Origin: Soonwooa sp023440705
GTDB taxonomy: Bacteria; Bacteroidota; Bacteroidia; Flavobacteriales; Weeksellaceae
DNA: 64,000 bases
Reading direction: 5' to 3'
Assembly: GCA_023440705.1 (NCBI GenBank)
Contig: JAEXRP010000003.1
Location: 94,896-158,895 of the forward strand
Shown: one piece after another, positions 25,789-33,947 of the stretch
Numbering within the stretch: position 1 is the first letter of the stretch
Layout: each line of letters begins with the position of its first letter
Made by a program: the position numbers and the translations under genes
The notes under the pieces: generated by a model
What the model saw: only the letters and a program-made list of their open reading frames with translations
Database searches by the model: none
What the model was told of the DNA's origin: nothing

Positions 25789-25818
25789 TTAAAAAAAATG
25801 CCCAACCTAAGCTGGGCA
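25789..25818 (-). terminator. Terminator of accB-accC
   Basis: A hairpin with stem GCCCA...TGGGC (about 25799-25817) is followed on the minus strand by eight T. It lies 23 nt after the accC stop. Confidence 0.85.
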
Positions 25819-25840
25819 ATTCATTATTTATTTTTAAATC

Positions 25841-27199
25841 TTAAATGCTGTATTCGTATTTACGATCCATCACAAAAGATTCCATAAATTTAGTTGTGTA
25901 ATTTCCAGATAAGAAGTCTTCGTTGTCTAATAACTGTCTATGGAAGGGGATTGTGGTTTTTACACCTTCAATATAAAACTCTTCCAAAGCACGTTTCATT
26001 TTAGCAATTGCTTCTTCTCTTGTTTGTGCTGTTGTAATCAACTTAGCAATCATAGAGTCGTAGTTAGGTGGAATTGCATAACCTGAATATACGTGTGTGT
26101 CAACTCTTACACCATGACCTCCAGGAATATTTAATCCTGTGATTTTTCCTGGTGAAGGACGGAAATCTGCATATGGATCTTCCGCATTGATACGACATTC
26201 GATAGCATGTAATTTTGGATAATAATTGATACCCGAAATTGGCGTTCCTGCAGCTAATAAGATTTGCTCACGAATAAGGTCGTAGTCGATAACTTGTTCT
26301 GTAATTGGATGTTCTACTTGGATACGAGTGTTCATCTCCATAAAGTAGAAATTACGATGTTTGTCTACCAAAAACTCGATTGTACCAACACCTTCGTAAC
26401 CAATAAATTCAGCAGCTTTAACAGCAGCTTCACCCATTTTTTCACGAAGTTCATCCGTCATGAATGGAGAAGGCGTTTCTTCTATTAGTTTTTGATTTCT
26501 TCTTTGGATAGAACAATCTCTTTCTGACAAGTGACAAGCTTTTCCGTATTGGTCACCAGCAATTTGGATTTCGATATGACGTGGTTCTTCAATAAGTTTT
26601 TCCATGTACATACCACCGTTTCCAAAAGCAGCAACAGCTTCTTGAATAGCAGATTCCCAGTGTTCTTTTAGGTCTTCTTCTTTCCAAACGGCACGCATAC
26701 CTTTACCACCACCACCAGCAGTAGCTTTGATCATTACTGGATAACCTGTTTCTTTAGCGATACGCACGGCATCTTCATAAGAATCGATTAGCCCGTCAGA
26801 ACCAGGTACACAAGGTATTCCAGCTTCTTTCATGGTTGCTTTAGCCGTAGCTTTATCACCCATTTTTTCAATCTGCTCTGGCGTTGCTCCAATAAATTTG
26901 ATATTGTTGTTAGCACAAATTCTTGAGAAGTTTGCATTCTCTGATAAGAAACCGTAACCTGGATGGATAGCGTCTGCATTGGTAATTTCTGCAGCTGCGA
27001 TAATGTTAGGAATCTTTAGATAAGAGTCTTTACTCATCGCAGGGCCGATGCATACTGCTTCGTCCGCAAATCTTACATGTAAACTATCTTTGTCTGCTGT
27101 ACTATATACTGCAACCGTTTTGATACCCATTTCTTTTGCGGTACGTAGAATTCGCATTGCGATTTCGCCACGGTTTGCAATTAATATTTTTTTGAACAT
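25841..27199 (-). CDS. accC: Biotin carboxylase subunit of acetyl-CoA carboxylase
   Basis: AccC carboxylates the biotin carried by AccB using ATP and bicarbonate. The 452-residue product has the N-terminal KILIANRGEIAMRILRTA. The ATP-grasp region contains PVMIKATAGGGGKGMRAV, the catalytic HLSERDCSIQRRNQKLIEE, and MEMNTRIQVEHPITE. The C-terminal domain has ECRINAEDPYADFRPSPGKI. Length and motifs are standard. It lies 91 nt downstream of accB. That spacer is filled by an AT-rich repeat. A terminator ends the operon. Confidence 0.97.
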   Translation of the reverse strand: MFKKILIANRGEIAMRILRTAKEMGIKTVAVYSTADKDSLHVRFADEAVCIGPAMSKDSYLKIPNIIAAAEITNADAIHPGYGFLSENANFSRICANNNIKFIGATPEQIEKMGDKATAKATMKEAGIPCVPGSDGLIDSYEDAVRIAKETGYPVMIKATAGGGGKGMRAVWKEEDLKEHWESAIQEAVAAFGNGGMYMEKLIEEPRHIEIQIAGDQYGKACHLSERDCSIQRRNQKLIEETPSPFMTDELREKMGEAAVKAAEFIGYEGVGTIEFLVDKHRNFYFMEMNTRIQVEHPITEQVIDYDLIREQILLAAGTPISGINYYPKLHAIECRINAEDPYADFRPSPGKITGLNIPGGHGVRVDTHVYSGYAIPPNYDSMIAKLITTAQTREEAIAKMKRALEEFYIEGVKTTIPFHRQLLDNEDFLSGNYTTKFMESFVMDRKYEYSI

Positions 27200-27290
27200 C
27201 TTTTAGAATTTTAAATTTTAAATTTTGAATTTTAAATTATTTTAAATGTCAAAAAACATCTAAAATCTATAATTTATAATCTAAAATTAC
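27200..27290. repeat. AT-rich repeat filling the accB-accC spacer
   Basis: The left half is built of repeated ATTTTAAATTTT units. The right half carries ATCTAAAATCTATAATT and TAATCTAAAATTA, close to the right half of the element in the rpsI-rpsB spacer. It occupies the entire gap between the two coding regions. Confidence 0.55.
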
Positions 27291-27767
27291 TTACGATGGA
27301 TCTACCAAGAATAATGGTTGGTCGTATTCAACTGGAGTTGCATCATCAACTAAAATCTTAACGATTTTTCCGCTAACTTCAGCTTCGATTTGGTTGAATA
27401 ACTTCATTGCTTCGATTACACAAACAACTTTGTCAGAAGTAATGCTATCACCAACATTAACAAAAACGTCTTTGTCAGGTGATGGCTTTCTATAGAAAGT
27501 ACCAATCATTGGTGATTTAATAGTGATAAATTTGCTATCGTCAGCTGATGCAGCTTCTGTTGCAGGACTTGCCGCTGGAGCAGAAGCTACTGCTTGAGGT
27601 GCTGCAACTGGTGCTTGGTAAGCAACAGGTTGAGATACATAACTAACTGGTTCTCCACCAAGTGGCGTTTTGATTAAAATTTCGAAGTCCTTGTTTTTAT
27701 ATTTTACTTCAGATACACCTGCTTTAGCAACAAATCTAATAAGATTTTGAATGTCTTTAATATCCAT
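27291..27767 (-). CDS. accB: Biotin carboxyl carrier protein of acetyl-CoA carboxylase
   Basis: AccB carries biotin between AccC and AccA/AccD. The 158-residue product has the N-terminal helical segment (MDIKDIQNLIRFVAKAG) and an Ala/Pro/Ser-rich linker at about 48-75. The C-terminal biotinyl domain has the biotinylation motif EAMKLF with Lys122. The domain end VEYDQPLFLVDPS is usual. It has its own promoter embedded in the rpmF terminator, so accB-accC can be expressed apart from rpmF. Confidence 0.97.
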   Translation of the reverse strand: MDIKDIQNLIRFVAKAGVSEVKYKNKDFEILIKTPLGGEPVSYVSQPVAYQAPVAAPQAVASAPAASPATEAASADDSKFITIKSPMIGTFYRKPSPDKDVFVNVGDSITSDKVVCVIEAMKLFNQIEAEVSGKIVKILVDDATPVEYDQPLFLVDPS

Positions 27768-27793
27768 ATTGTAGGTAAATTATTTTAGAAAGT

Positions 27794-27828
27794 CAAAGAT
27801 AATAAAAAACCACTCGATTTAGAGCAAA
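27794..27828 (-). promoter_or_regulatory. Promoter of accB-accC inside the rpmF terminator
   Basis: On the minus strand TTTG (27828-27825), a 23-nt spacer and TATCTTTG (27801-27794) lie 26 nt before the accB ATG. The -33 half falls in the terminator hairpin. Confidence 0.5.
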
Positions 27829-27842
27829 TTGAGTGGTTTTTT
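27804..27842 (-). terminator. Terminator of DUF177-rpmF
   Basis: A long stem of AAAAAACCACTC 27804-27815 with GAGTGGTTTTTT 27831-27842, extended inward by GATTT/AAATT with a G-U pair, has loop AGAGC. It has T runs on both strands. Confidence 0.85.
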
Positions 27843-27875
27843 ATGTCGTGAATAAGATATTTTATGCTAAATATC

Positions 27876-28079
27876 TTAGTTTTCTTCAGTAGTTTCTACT
27901 GTTTTTTCCAATACTACTTTTCCTCTGTAGTATAGTTTTCCTTCATGCCAATGCGCTCTGTGGAAAAGGTGTAATTCTCCAGTTGTAGCGTCTTTAGCTA
28001 ATTGAGGAGCAACAGCTTTGTAATGTGTTCTTCTTTTATCTCTTCTTGTAGACGATTGTCTTCTCTTAGGATGTGCCAT
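27876..28079 (-). CDS. rpmF: 50S ribosomal protein L32
   Basis: The 67-residue L32 starts MAHPKRRQSSTRRDKRRTHY and contains HRAHWHEGKLYYRGKVV, both diagnostic. It has no cysteine, so this is the zinc-independent form of the protein. It follows the DUF177 gene by 44 nt, the widely conserved DUF177-rpmF pair. In many Bacteroidetes fabH comes next. Here it is absent and accB follows behind a terminator and a new promoter. Confidence 0.97.
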   Translation of the reverse strand: MAHPKRRQSSTRRDKRRTHYKAVAPQLAKDATTGELHLFHRAHWHEGKLYYRGKVVLEKTVETTEEN

Positions 28080-28123
28080 TACTAGTGATTTTTTTTAAAT
28101 TCTATTATGAATTATTGTTATAC

Positions 28124-28654
28124 TTAATTATTATCTTTCAATTTTTTGAGAGCTGCCCAGCGAGGGTCAATCTCGTCTTCTTGCTCTTCTTCCTTTATTT
28201 TGGGACTATATTTTTCTAAAAGTTGATGATAATCGTCTTCATCTTTTAGATTGGGAGAAAGTTTCTTCATTGGGACGCTTAACATAATACCTTCGTAGAC
28301 TAGCTGTGCAATGTTAAAATCGCTGTCGCTATGCGGTATTGTGATAACTTCCTCGTTACTGTCATCATATTCTTCTCCTTGTTTTACAAGAATCTTCATG
28401 TCATGTTTGATTGGATGATCAAATTCTTCGTTACTAATGTCGCAAACCAATTCAATTTTTCCACTTATGTCAAACCAAAACTCTAGAAAAGTAGTGTGTT
28501 TGTCAAGCAAAATATCCACTTGTATTCTTGGTTTTGTAAATTCTTGTTCTATCCCGAACAAATCAAAGAACGCCTGATCGATTTCAAATCTAAACTCATG
28601 CTTACCTGTCTTAAGACCTGTAAATGCAATGTTATAATTTTTGAATTTGTCCAT
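28124..28654 (-). CDS. DUF177 (YceD-like) protein
   Basis: The 176-residue protein upstream of rpmF matches the DUF177/YceD family by position and by its core (LEFWFDISGKIELVCDISNEEF, then IPHSDSDFNIAQLVYEGIMLSVPMK). It has the usual acidic C-terminus (KEEEQEDEIDPRWAALKKL). YceD homologs are tied to 23S rRNA and ribosome accumulation in plants and bacteria, but the mechanism is unclear. A full TTTG-N19-TATTTTTG promoter lies 14 nt upstream of the ATG and drives DUF177-rpmF. Confidence 0.88.
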   Translation of the reverse strand: MDKFKNYNIAFTGLKTGKHEFRFEIDQAFFDLFGIEQEFTKPRIQVDILLDKHTTFLEFWFDISGKIELVCDISNEEFDHPIKHDMKILVKQGEEYDDSNEEVITIPHSDSDFNIAQLVYEGIMLSVPMKKLSPNLKDEDDYHQLLEKYSPKIKEEEQEDEIDPRWAALKKLKDNN

Positions 28655-28667
28655 AAAATTCGGTTTG

Positions 28668-28698
28668 CAAAAATAACTTTATTTTTTGAAATAACAAA
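28668..28698 (-). promoter_or_regulatory. Full consensus promoter of DUF177-rpmF
   Basis: On the minus strand TTTG 28698-28695, a spacer of exactly 19 nt and TATTTTTG 28675-28668. Same geometry as the rpmH and tRNA-His promoters in this window. Confidence 0.75.
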
Positions 28699-28736
28699 AT
28701 AATTTTAAATCAAAGTTTTAAGAATCTATTTTGTTC

Positions 28737-29828
28737 TTAATTAACTTCTTCTGGTAAGTCTTCGTCATAGTTGTCTTTTGCGTTAACAACTCGAGGACGA
28801 AGCTTGCCTTTTTGTAGCTCGATATATTCCATTCTGTTACGATAAATGTCAATCGCTGCAAAAATAGCTTCACTAAAACTTTGTTCGTCAGCAAGATTTT
28901 TTCCCGCAATATCATAAGCAACACCATGATCTGGTGAAGTTCTGATAATTGGTAAACCAGCTGTATAATTAACGCCTTCTTCGTAGGCAATCGTTTTGAA
29001 AGGTGCTAAACCTTGGTCGTGATACATTGCTAAAACAGCGTCAAACTTTCTATATTTTTCTGGTTGGAAAAAACTGTCTGCTGGATAAGGTCCAAAAGCT
29101 AAAGTCCCTCTATTAAAAAGTTCTTCAATCGCTGGTTGGATAATTTCGATTTCTTCTTTGCCGATAACGCCACCGTCACCAGCATGTGGATTTAATCCTA
29201 AAAGTGCAATTTTTGGTTTCTCAATGCAGAAATCTTCAATTAAAGTTTTGTTAAGTTGTTGTACTTGTTTAACGATTTTTTCTTTAGAAATGTTTTCAGC
29301 AACATCTTTTAAAGGAATATGATGTGTTGATACAGCAACTTTTAGATCGTTTGTAATTAAAAACATAACGCCTTTACGGCCAGCTTTTTCTTCGAAATAA
29401 CCTGTGTGACCGGCATGTTGGAAACCATATTTCAGCATTTCGTCTTTGTTGATTGGTGCCGTAACCAAAACGTCGATTTCTCTATTTAGCAAAGCTTCTG
29501 TTGCGGCTTCTAAAGACGAAATTGCAAAACGTGTCGACTCTTCCGTTGGAACACCGAATTCTACATTCGAGTTGTCTTTAGAAAGATTTAACATGTTGAT
29601 TTTACCATGAGACGCTTCTCTTACGTTTTGTATGTAATTGAAATTGAGGTGCTGAAGCTTGAAAAAATTCTTTTGGTAACTAAATAATTTACCAGAACCA
29701 AAAATAATTGGCGTGAAGAAATCAGTAATCGCTTTATCTTTTAAAGACTTCATAATGATTTCTGGACCAATGCCATTGAAATCACCTATCGAAATGCCTA
29801 CTCTTACTTTATGATGCTTCGCACTCAT
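28737..29828 (-). CDS. pdxA: 4-hydroxythreonine-4-phosphate dehydrogenase
   Basis: PdxA oxidises 4-phosphohydroxy-L-threonine in the pyridoxal 5'-phosphate pathway. The 363-residue product has VGISIGDFNGIGPEI, the His-containing metal site HAGHTGYFEE, LGLNPHAGDGG, and YHDQGLAPFK with a second metal histidine. TSPDHGVAYDIAG supplies the third. It is slightly long for the family because of an acidic C-terminal tail. The promoter box is at 29859-29866. It is divergent from ribE. Confidence 0.95.
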   Translation of the reverse strand: MSAKHHKVRVGISIGDFNGIGPEIIMKSLKDKAITDFFTPIIFGSGKLFSYQKNFFKLQHLNFNYIQNVREASHGKINMLNLSKDNSNVEFGVPTEESTRFAISSLEAATEALLNREIDVLVTAPINKDEMLKYGFQHAGHTGYFEEKAGRKGVMFLITNDLKVAVSTHHIPLKDVAENISKEKIVKQVQQLNKTLIEDFCIEKPKIALLGLNPHAGDGGVIGKEEIEIIQPAIEELFNRGTLAFGPYPADSFFQPEKYRKFDAVLAMYHDQGLAPFKTIAYEEGVNYTAGLPIIRTSPDHGVAYDIAGKNLADEQSFSEAIFAAIDIYRNRMEYIELQKGKLRPRVVNAKDNYDEDLPEEVN

Positions 29829-29858
29829 TTTATTATCTTTGAATATTAATTGAAACTA

Positions 29859-29866
29859 CAAATTTA
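29859..29866 (-). promoter_or_regulatory. Promoter -7 box for pdxA
   Basis: TAAATTTG on the minus strand, 30 nt before the ATG. No clear -33 element. Confidence 0.4.
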
Positions 29867-29941
29867 CAATTTTTGAAATTAAGCTTTGTAGTTATTATTG
29901 AAGATTTATTCTAAGTTTAAAATCCTTAAAGAGAAAATAAA

Positions 29942-30541
29942 ATGTTTACAGGTATTGTTGAGGCAACAGGAAAAGTGCAAAATGTCAAAAAAAATGGAAC
30001 GAATGTTGATTTCACGCTCGAGTGTAATTTTGCTAACGAGTTAAAAATCGATCAAAGTCTAGCGCATAACGGCTGTTGTCTTACTGTTGTTGAGATTAAT
30101 GCACCGCAATATAAAGTAACAGCAATTGATGAGACTTTAGAAAAGACAAATCTCGGAAATTGGTCTGTTGGTACAGAAGTTAACCTTGAACGTTGTCTGA
30201 AATTTGAAGGTCGATTAGATGGGCATTTGGTGCAAGGTCATGTTGATAAAACAGGAAAAGTTGCGAAGATCGAAGATATGGACGGCAGTTTTTATGTGAC
30301 GATTTCTTATGATGAGGAGATTAACTACACAACGGTGCCACAAGGATCTATTACTGTTAATGGTATTAGCTTGACGGTGGCGGATAGTCAACCGAATCAG
30401 TTTTCGGTGGCAATAATCCCTTATACTTGGGAGTTTACAAATATGAAACATATTAATGTCGGTGATGTTGTCAATTTAGAATTTGATATCATTGGGAAAT
30501 ATATTTCGAAATTGATGCAAAAACAGAATGTCATTAAGTAA
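29942..30541 (+). CDS. ribE: Riboflavin synthase, alpha chain
   Basis: The enzyme dismutates two 6,7-dimethyl-8-ribityllumazine molecules into riboflavin. The 199-residue product shows the N-terminal MFTGIVEATG and two lumazine-binding repeats. The first has HNGCCLTVVEI and the second GSITVNGISLTVAD. GHLVQGHVD lies between the repeats. The length is typical. The last 14 nt overlap the start of the histidine kinase gene, so the two are probably co-transcribed. No FMN riboswitch is seen in the short upstream region. Confidence 0.95.
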   Translation: MFTGIVEATGKVQNVKKNGTNVDFTLECNFANELKIDQSLAHNGCCLTVVEINAPQYKVTAIDETLEKTNLGNWSVGTEVNLERCLKFEGRLDGHLVQGHVDKTGKVAKIEDMDGSFYVTISYDEEINYTTVPQGSITVNGISLTVADSQPNQFSVAIIPYTWEFTNMKHINVGDVVNLEFDIIGKYISKLMQKQNVIK

Positions 30542-31982
30542 TTATAAAGGTTATAGTCTACGTAACAGAATTTTTGTCGGATTTTTAATTGTCTGCCTTT
30601 TGAGTACAATCGGCTCTGCGGTGTTGTCTTATGTCGTGCTTCGCGATAATGCAATGACGCAAAGTAAGGTCGATAAGCAGAGTAAATCCGAGGCGTTGAT
30701 GTCTTCTTTGGATTACGCGCTCAGTCATACCGAGGTTTTCGAAAAAGATCTACCTGAAGTTTTAGGGAACAAAATTTATGAAATCGCCGATATCAACAAG
30801 CATGATATTATTGTTTATGATCTGAAGGGTGATTATCTTCTGTCTAATAAAGATCCGAAGCTCATAACCCAAAAACATATGCCGACTGACATTTTAGATA
30901 AACTAAGAAAAGACGGCTTGCAGTATGATAAAACGGAATATGATCCAAAATTAAAAGCGGATGTAACTTCGTCATACATGGTTCTTAAAAACAATATGTT
31001 AGCAAACATTGGTTACGTTTATTTTCCATTGTATCATAACGAAGACGTTTATCTACAAGTTTTTAACCGTTATCTGGGATTAATTATTCTTATTAATATT
31101 CTTATTCTTTTGGTTGGAGTTTGGATTAGTTGGGTGACTTCCAATAATTTAACGAAAAAAATTACACGTTTTTCAAGTATTATTAATTCAATTAATTTGT
31201 TTGATGATAATATTCGGCCGATTCGATATTATCAAAATGATGAGCTTAACGGTTTGGTTAAAGCTTATAATAAATTGATTTCGGAAATTCAGGATCAACG
31301 AGAAAAACTAAGATATAAAGCTTCGGAAGAAGCTTGGCGCGAAATGGCAAAGCAAGTAGCGCACGAAGTTAAAAACCCATTAACGCCTATGAAGTTGACG
31401 ATTCAGAATTTCGAAAGACGTTTTGATCCTGAAGATCCAGAAGTGACGAATAAGGTTAAAAAAATGTCTAAAGTTATCGTTGAGCAAATCGATCTTATTT
31501 CTGAAGTGGCATCAGCTTTCTCCGAATTTGCAAAATTACCACAGCGTAATGATGTTGTTTTTGATGTTGTTGAAGAGACGAAAAGTGTCGCGAATGTATT
31601 TGGAGCCAACAATATTTATATTCACTCTAATAAGGATGTTATTAATGTCAACATGGATAAAATCTATTTGACAAGAATCTTAACTAATTTAATTTCTAAT
31701 TCCATTCAAGCGCAAGATTCGAGTCGTCCAATGTTGATAAATGTTGATATCGAAAACATTCATAAAAAACTAAGAATAAGCGTTGAAGATAATGGTTTTG
31801 GGATTCCAGATGAAAAATTAATGAAGATTTTTGAACCAAATTTCACAACCAAAAGCTCAGGAATGGGACTTGGTTTAACAATGGTCAGAAAGATGATTGA
31901 AGATTACGGCGGCGAGATTTCTGTAAAGTCCGAAGTCGGAAAAGGCACGGTTTTTACTATTATGTTACCAACAAATATGTAA
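30528..31982 (+). CDS. Orphan NtrY-like sensor histidine kinase
   Basis: The 484-residue inner-membrane kinase has TM1 at about 15-37, a periplasmic sensor of about 145 residues, TM2 at about 183-203 and a HAMP-like linker. The phosphorylation box VAHEVKNPLTPMKL has His279. The ATPase domain has the N box LISNSIQA, the G1 box VEDNGFGIP and the G2 box GMGLGLTMVRKM. The H box is of the NtrY subtype. No response regulator lies next to it. The start overlaps ribE by 14 nt and trmN6 follows after 3 nt. The signal and target are unknown. Confidence 0.9.
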   Translation: MSLSNYKGYSLRNRIFVGFLIVCLLSTIGSAVLSYVVLRDNAMTQSKVDKQSKSEALMSSLDYALSHTEVFEKDLPEVLGNKIYEIADINKHDIIVYDLKGDYLLSNKDPKLITQKHMPTDILDKLRKDGLQYDKTEYDPKLKADVTSSYMVLKNNMLANIGYVYFPLYHNEDVYLQVFNRYLGLIILINILILLVGVWISWVTSNNLTKKITRFSSIINSINLFDDNIRPIRYYQNDELNGLVKAYNKLISEIQDQREKLRYKASEEAWREMAKQVAHEVKNPLTPMKLTIQNFERRFDPEDPEVTNKVKKMSKVIVEQIDLISEVASAFSEFAKLPQRNDVVFDVVEETKSVANVFGANNIYIHSNKDVINVNMDKIYLTRILTNLISNSIQAQDSSRPMLINVDIENIHKKLRISVEDNGFGIPDEKLMKIFEPNFTTKSSGMGLGLTMVRKMIEDYGGEISVKSEVGKGTVFTIMLPTNM

Positions 31983-31985
31983 AGT

Positions 31986-32687
31986 ATGATGAAGGTTTTT
32001 AGATTCCAACAATTTGATATCATTCAGGATGAAGCGGTTTTTAGAGTTGGTACAGATGCGGTGTTGTTGGGCGCCTTAGCGAATCCAAAAGATGCTAAAA
32101 TAGCTTTGGAAGTTGGGACGGGGGCTGGCGTTATCTCTTTGATGTTGGCGCAACGTTTTCCAGAACTTCATGTTTTAGCTTTAGATATTAATGAAAAGGC
32201 TGTAGAAATTGCGCAGTCTAATTTTAATGCTTCGCCTTTTTCAAATCGATTAAAGTCGCAACAAGCGGATTTCAAAAATTTTGATGTTGCTGAAAAAGTT
32301 GATTTTGTATTTTCGAATCCACCATATTTTGAAGTTAATGATTCTTCTAAAGATGTCTTAGCTCGACAAAAAATTGAATTAGGTTTTGATGATTTAATTA
32401 AAACATCAAGTGCTATTTTATCTGAATCTGGTGTTTTGGTGGTGATTATTCCTGCTCAAGATGAAAATGACTTCATTGCCCTCTGCGAGAAGGAAAATTT
32501 ACACCTTAAACGAAAAGTTTCGATAAGAGGAATTGAGGGTGGGGAAGTGCGACGTGTGATTTTATCTTTTTCTAAATCGGAGGTCGATCGTTGTATTGCA
32601 GAAGAATTTGTTGTTGAAAAATCGCCTCGTCAATATTCTGACCAATATCTAGAATTTACGAAAGATTTTCATCTTTTCAAGTCATAA
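31986..32687 (+). CDS. trmN6: tRNA1(Val) adenine-37 N6-methyltransferase
   Basis: A YfiC/TrmN6-type methylase that makes m6A37 in tRNA-Val. The 233-residue product begins FRFQQFDIIQDEAVFRVGTDAVLLG, with the family's RVGTDAVLLG motif, and continues with the SAM site ALEVGTGAGVISL (about 40-52). The catalytic NPPY is at 111-114. The C-terminal KSPRQYSDQYLEFTKDFH is typical. ATG codons at 31986 and 31989 are both possible. It follows the kinase after 3 nt and ends inside a terminator. Confidence 0.92.
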   Translation: MMKVFRFQQFDIIQDEAVFRVGTDAVLLGALANPKDAKIALEVGTGAGVISLMLAQRFPELHVLALDINEKAVEIAQSNFNASPFSNRLKSQQADFKNFDVAEKVDFVFSNPPYFEVNDSSKDVLARQKIELGFDDLIKTSSAILSESGVLVVIIPAQDENDFIALCEKENLHLKRKVSIRGIEGGEVRRVILSFSKSEVDRCIAEEFVVEKSPRQYSDQYLEFTKDFHLFKS

Positions 32688-32712
32688 AAAAAGCACCAAA
32701 CGGTGCTTTTTT
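32687..32712. terminator. Bidirectional terminator between trmN6 and ftsE
   Basis: An 11-bp stem AAAAAAGCACC 32687-32697 / GGTGCTTTTTT 32702-32712. The first base belongs to the trmN6 stop codon. Confidence 0.9.
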
Positions 32713-32733
32713 AGTTTTATAATGTTTGAGGTT

Positions 32734-33444
32734 TTACTCAAATAATTCTGCGGTGTCAAGTACGCTAACTTGTCCGTTTTCGCAACGGATTGCTTCTCCC
32801 GGAAAATTCTGAATCATGTGATAATCATGCGTTGCCATCACCACGGCGCAATTATTTTCTGTTGCCACATTTTTTAGCAAAGTCATAATGTCGTTTGATG
32901 TTTCAGGGTCTAGGTTACCTGTTGGCTCATCCGCAAGGATTAATTCTGGGTGATTTAGCAAAGCTCTAGCAATTGCCACACGTTGTTGCTCACCACCAGA
33001 AAGTTGGTGTGGCATTTTGTGTTTTTTGGTTTTCATACCAACGCTCGCAAGGACTTCGTTGATGCGATCTTCCATTCTTATTTTGTCAGACCAACCTGTC
33101 GCTTGTAACACAAACAAAAGGTTTTTTTCAATATTTCTATCTGTCAAAAGTTGAAAATCTTGAAAAACAATTCCTAGTTTTCTTCTAAGGTTAGGGATGT
33201 CAGATTGGCGAAGTTTTGCTAAGTCAAATCCTGCAACTTCTCCTTTTCCGCCTTGTAATGGAAGGTGTCCGTAAAGTACTTTTAATAAAGAACTTTTTCC
33301 GGCACCAGTTTTTCCGATAAGGTAACAGAATTTTCCTTTTTGGATGTGGAGATTAACGTTGTTAAGAACTGTAAAATTCTTTTGTACAATTTTAGCATTG
33401 TCAAGATTGATAATGTTTTCTCCGCTTTCGTGTCTATGTGGCAT
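32734..33444 (-). CDS. ftsE: Cell-division ATP-binding protein FtsE
   Basis: An ABC-type ATPase that works with FtsX to control peptidoglycan hydrolases at the septum. The 236-residue product has Walker A GKTGAGKS (44-51), a Q-loop region FQDFQLL, the signature LSGGEQQRVAIARAL, Walker B LILADEPTGNLD and the switch histidine ATHDYHM. The FtsE-like features are the short length and the LLTDRNIEKNL block. ftsX is not next to it. A LolD-type transporter ATPase is the alternative. The promoter box TATTTTTG is at 33494-33501. Confidence 0.88.
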   Translation of the reverse strand: MPHRHESGENIINLDNAKIVQKNFTVLNNVNLHIQKGKFCYLIGKTGAGKSSLLKVLYGHLPLQGGKGEVAGFDLAKLRQSDIPNLRRKLGIVFQDFQLLTDRNIEKNLLFVLQATGWSDKIRMEDRINEVLASVGMKTKKHKMPHQLSGGEQQRVAIARALLNHPELILADEPTGNLDPETSNDIMTLLKNVATENNCAVVMATHDYHMIQNFPGEAIRCENGQVSVLDTAELFE

Positions 33445-33493
33445 AGTTAAAAATCTTGTGGATTAAGTTTTCGACAGCAGTCGAATATTATCT

Positions 33494-33501
33494 CAAAAAT
33501 A
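33494..33501 (-). promoter_or_regulatory. Promoter -7 box for ftsE
   Basis: TATTTTTG on the minus strand, about 50 nt before the ATG. No clear -33 element. Confidence 0.35.
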
Positions 33502-33546
33502 AGGAAAACTTTTAGGATAGACTTAATTTTTATCATTTTTTAACAA

Positions 33547-33580
33547 CAAAAAATGCTTGAAAGACATTACTCTCAAGCAT
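33547..33580 (-). terminator. Terminator of rpmH
   Basis: An 11-bp stem on the minus strand (ATGCTTGAGAG with CTTTCAAGCAT, one G-U pair), loop TAATGT, followed by six T. It lies 25 nt after the rpmH stop. Confidence 0.85.
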
Positions 33581-33604
33581 GATTTGTATGTAATAATTCA
33601 AGAA

Positions 33605-33763
33605 TTATCTCTTAGCGCGTGCAGCACTTACAGTTAAACTCTTTCTGCCTTTTGCTCTTCTAGCTGCTAATACTCTTCTACCGTTAGGTGTAGACATTCT
33701 TTCTCTGAAACCGTGTTTGTTTCTTCTCTTTCTCTCCGATGGTTGGAATGTTCTTTTACTCAT
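33605..33763 (-). CDS. rpmH: 50S ribosomal protein L34
   Basis: A 52-residue basic protein read from the minus strand. It starts MSKRTFQPSERKRRNKHGF, continues RERMSTPNGRRVLAARRAKGR and ends KSLTVSAARAKR. This is the unmistakable L34 sequence. It is transcribed alone, with a full consensus promoter (33808-33838) and its own terminator. rnpA and dnaA, the neighbours of rpmH in many bacteria, are not here. Confidence 0.98.
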   Translation of the reverse strand: MSKRTFQPSERKRRNKHGFRERMSTPNGRRVLAARRAKGRKSLTVSAARAKR

Positions 33764-33807
33764 CACTAATATATTTAGTTCGTAATTATCTTTTGATTTT
33801 CAGATTG

Positions 33808-33838
33808 CAAATATAAGACTTTTATTTGTTGTCGCAAA
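33808..33838 (-). promoter_or_regulatory. Full consensus promoter of rpmH
   Basis: On the minus strand TTTG 33838-33835, exactly 19 nt, TATATTTG 33815-33808. This is the textbook Bacteroidetes sigma-A arrangement. Confidence 0.8.
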
Positions 33839-33915
33839 TCATTTTTGAAAATTATTTTAAAAATTTATTGTCATAATTTCTTTAACGAAGTTCTAGACGC
33901 TTTTTCTAAAATGTT

Positions 33916-33923
33916 TACTTTTG
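33916..33923 (+). promoter_or_regulatory. Promoter -7 box that fixes the waaA start
   Basis: TACTTTTG ends 24 nt before ATG 33948 and covers the alternative TTG at 33921, which cannot be the start of this transcript's product. Confidence 0.5.
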
Positions 33924-33947
33924 AAAACTGTAAGTATTATTATAAAA

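Noticed and set aside
32734..33444. Insertion of a mobile element or transporter operon around the ABC ATPase
   Set aside because: There is no permease, repeat or transposase nearby. A single FtsE-like ATPase separated from ftsX is the simpler reading.
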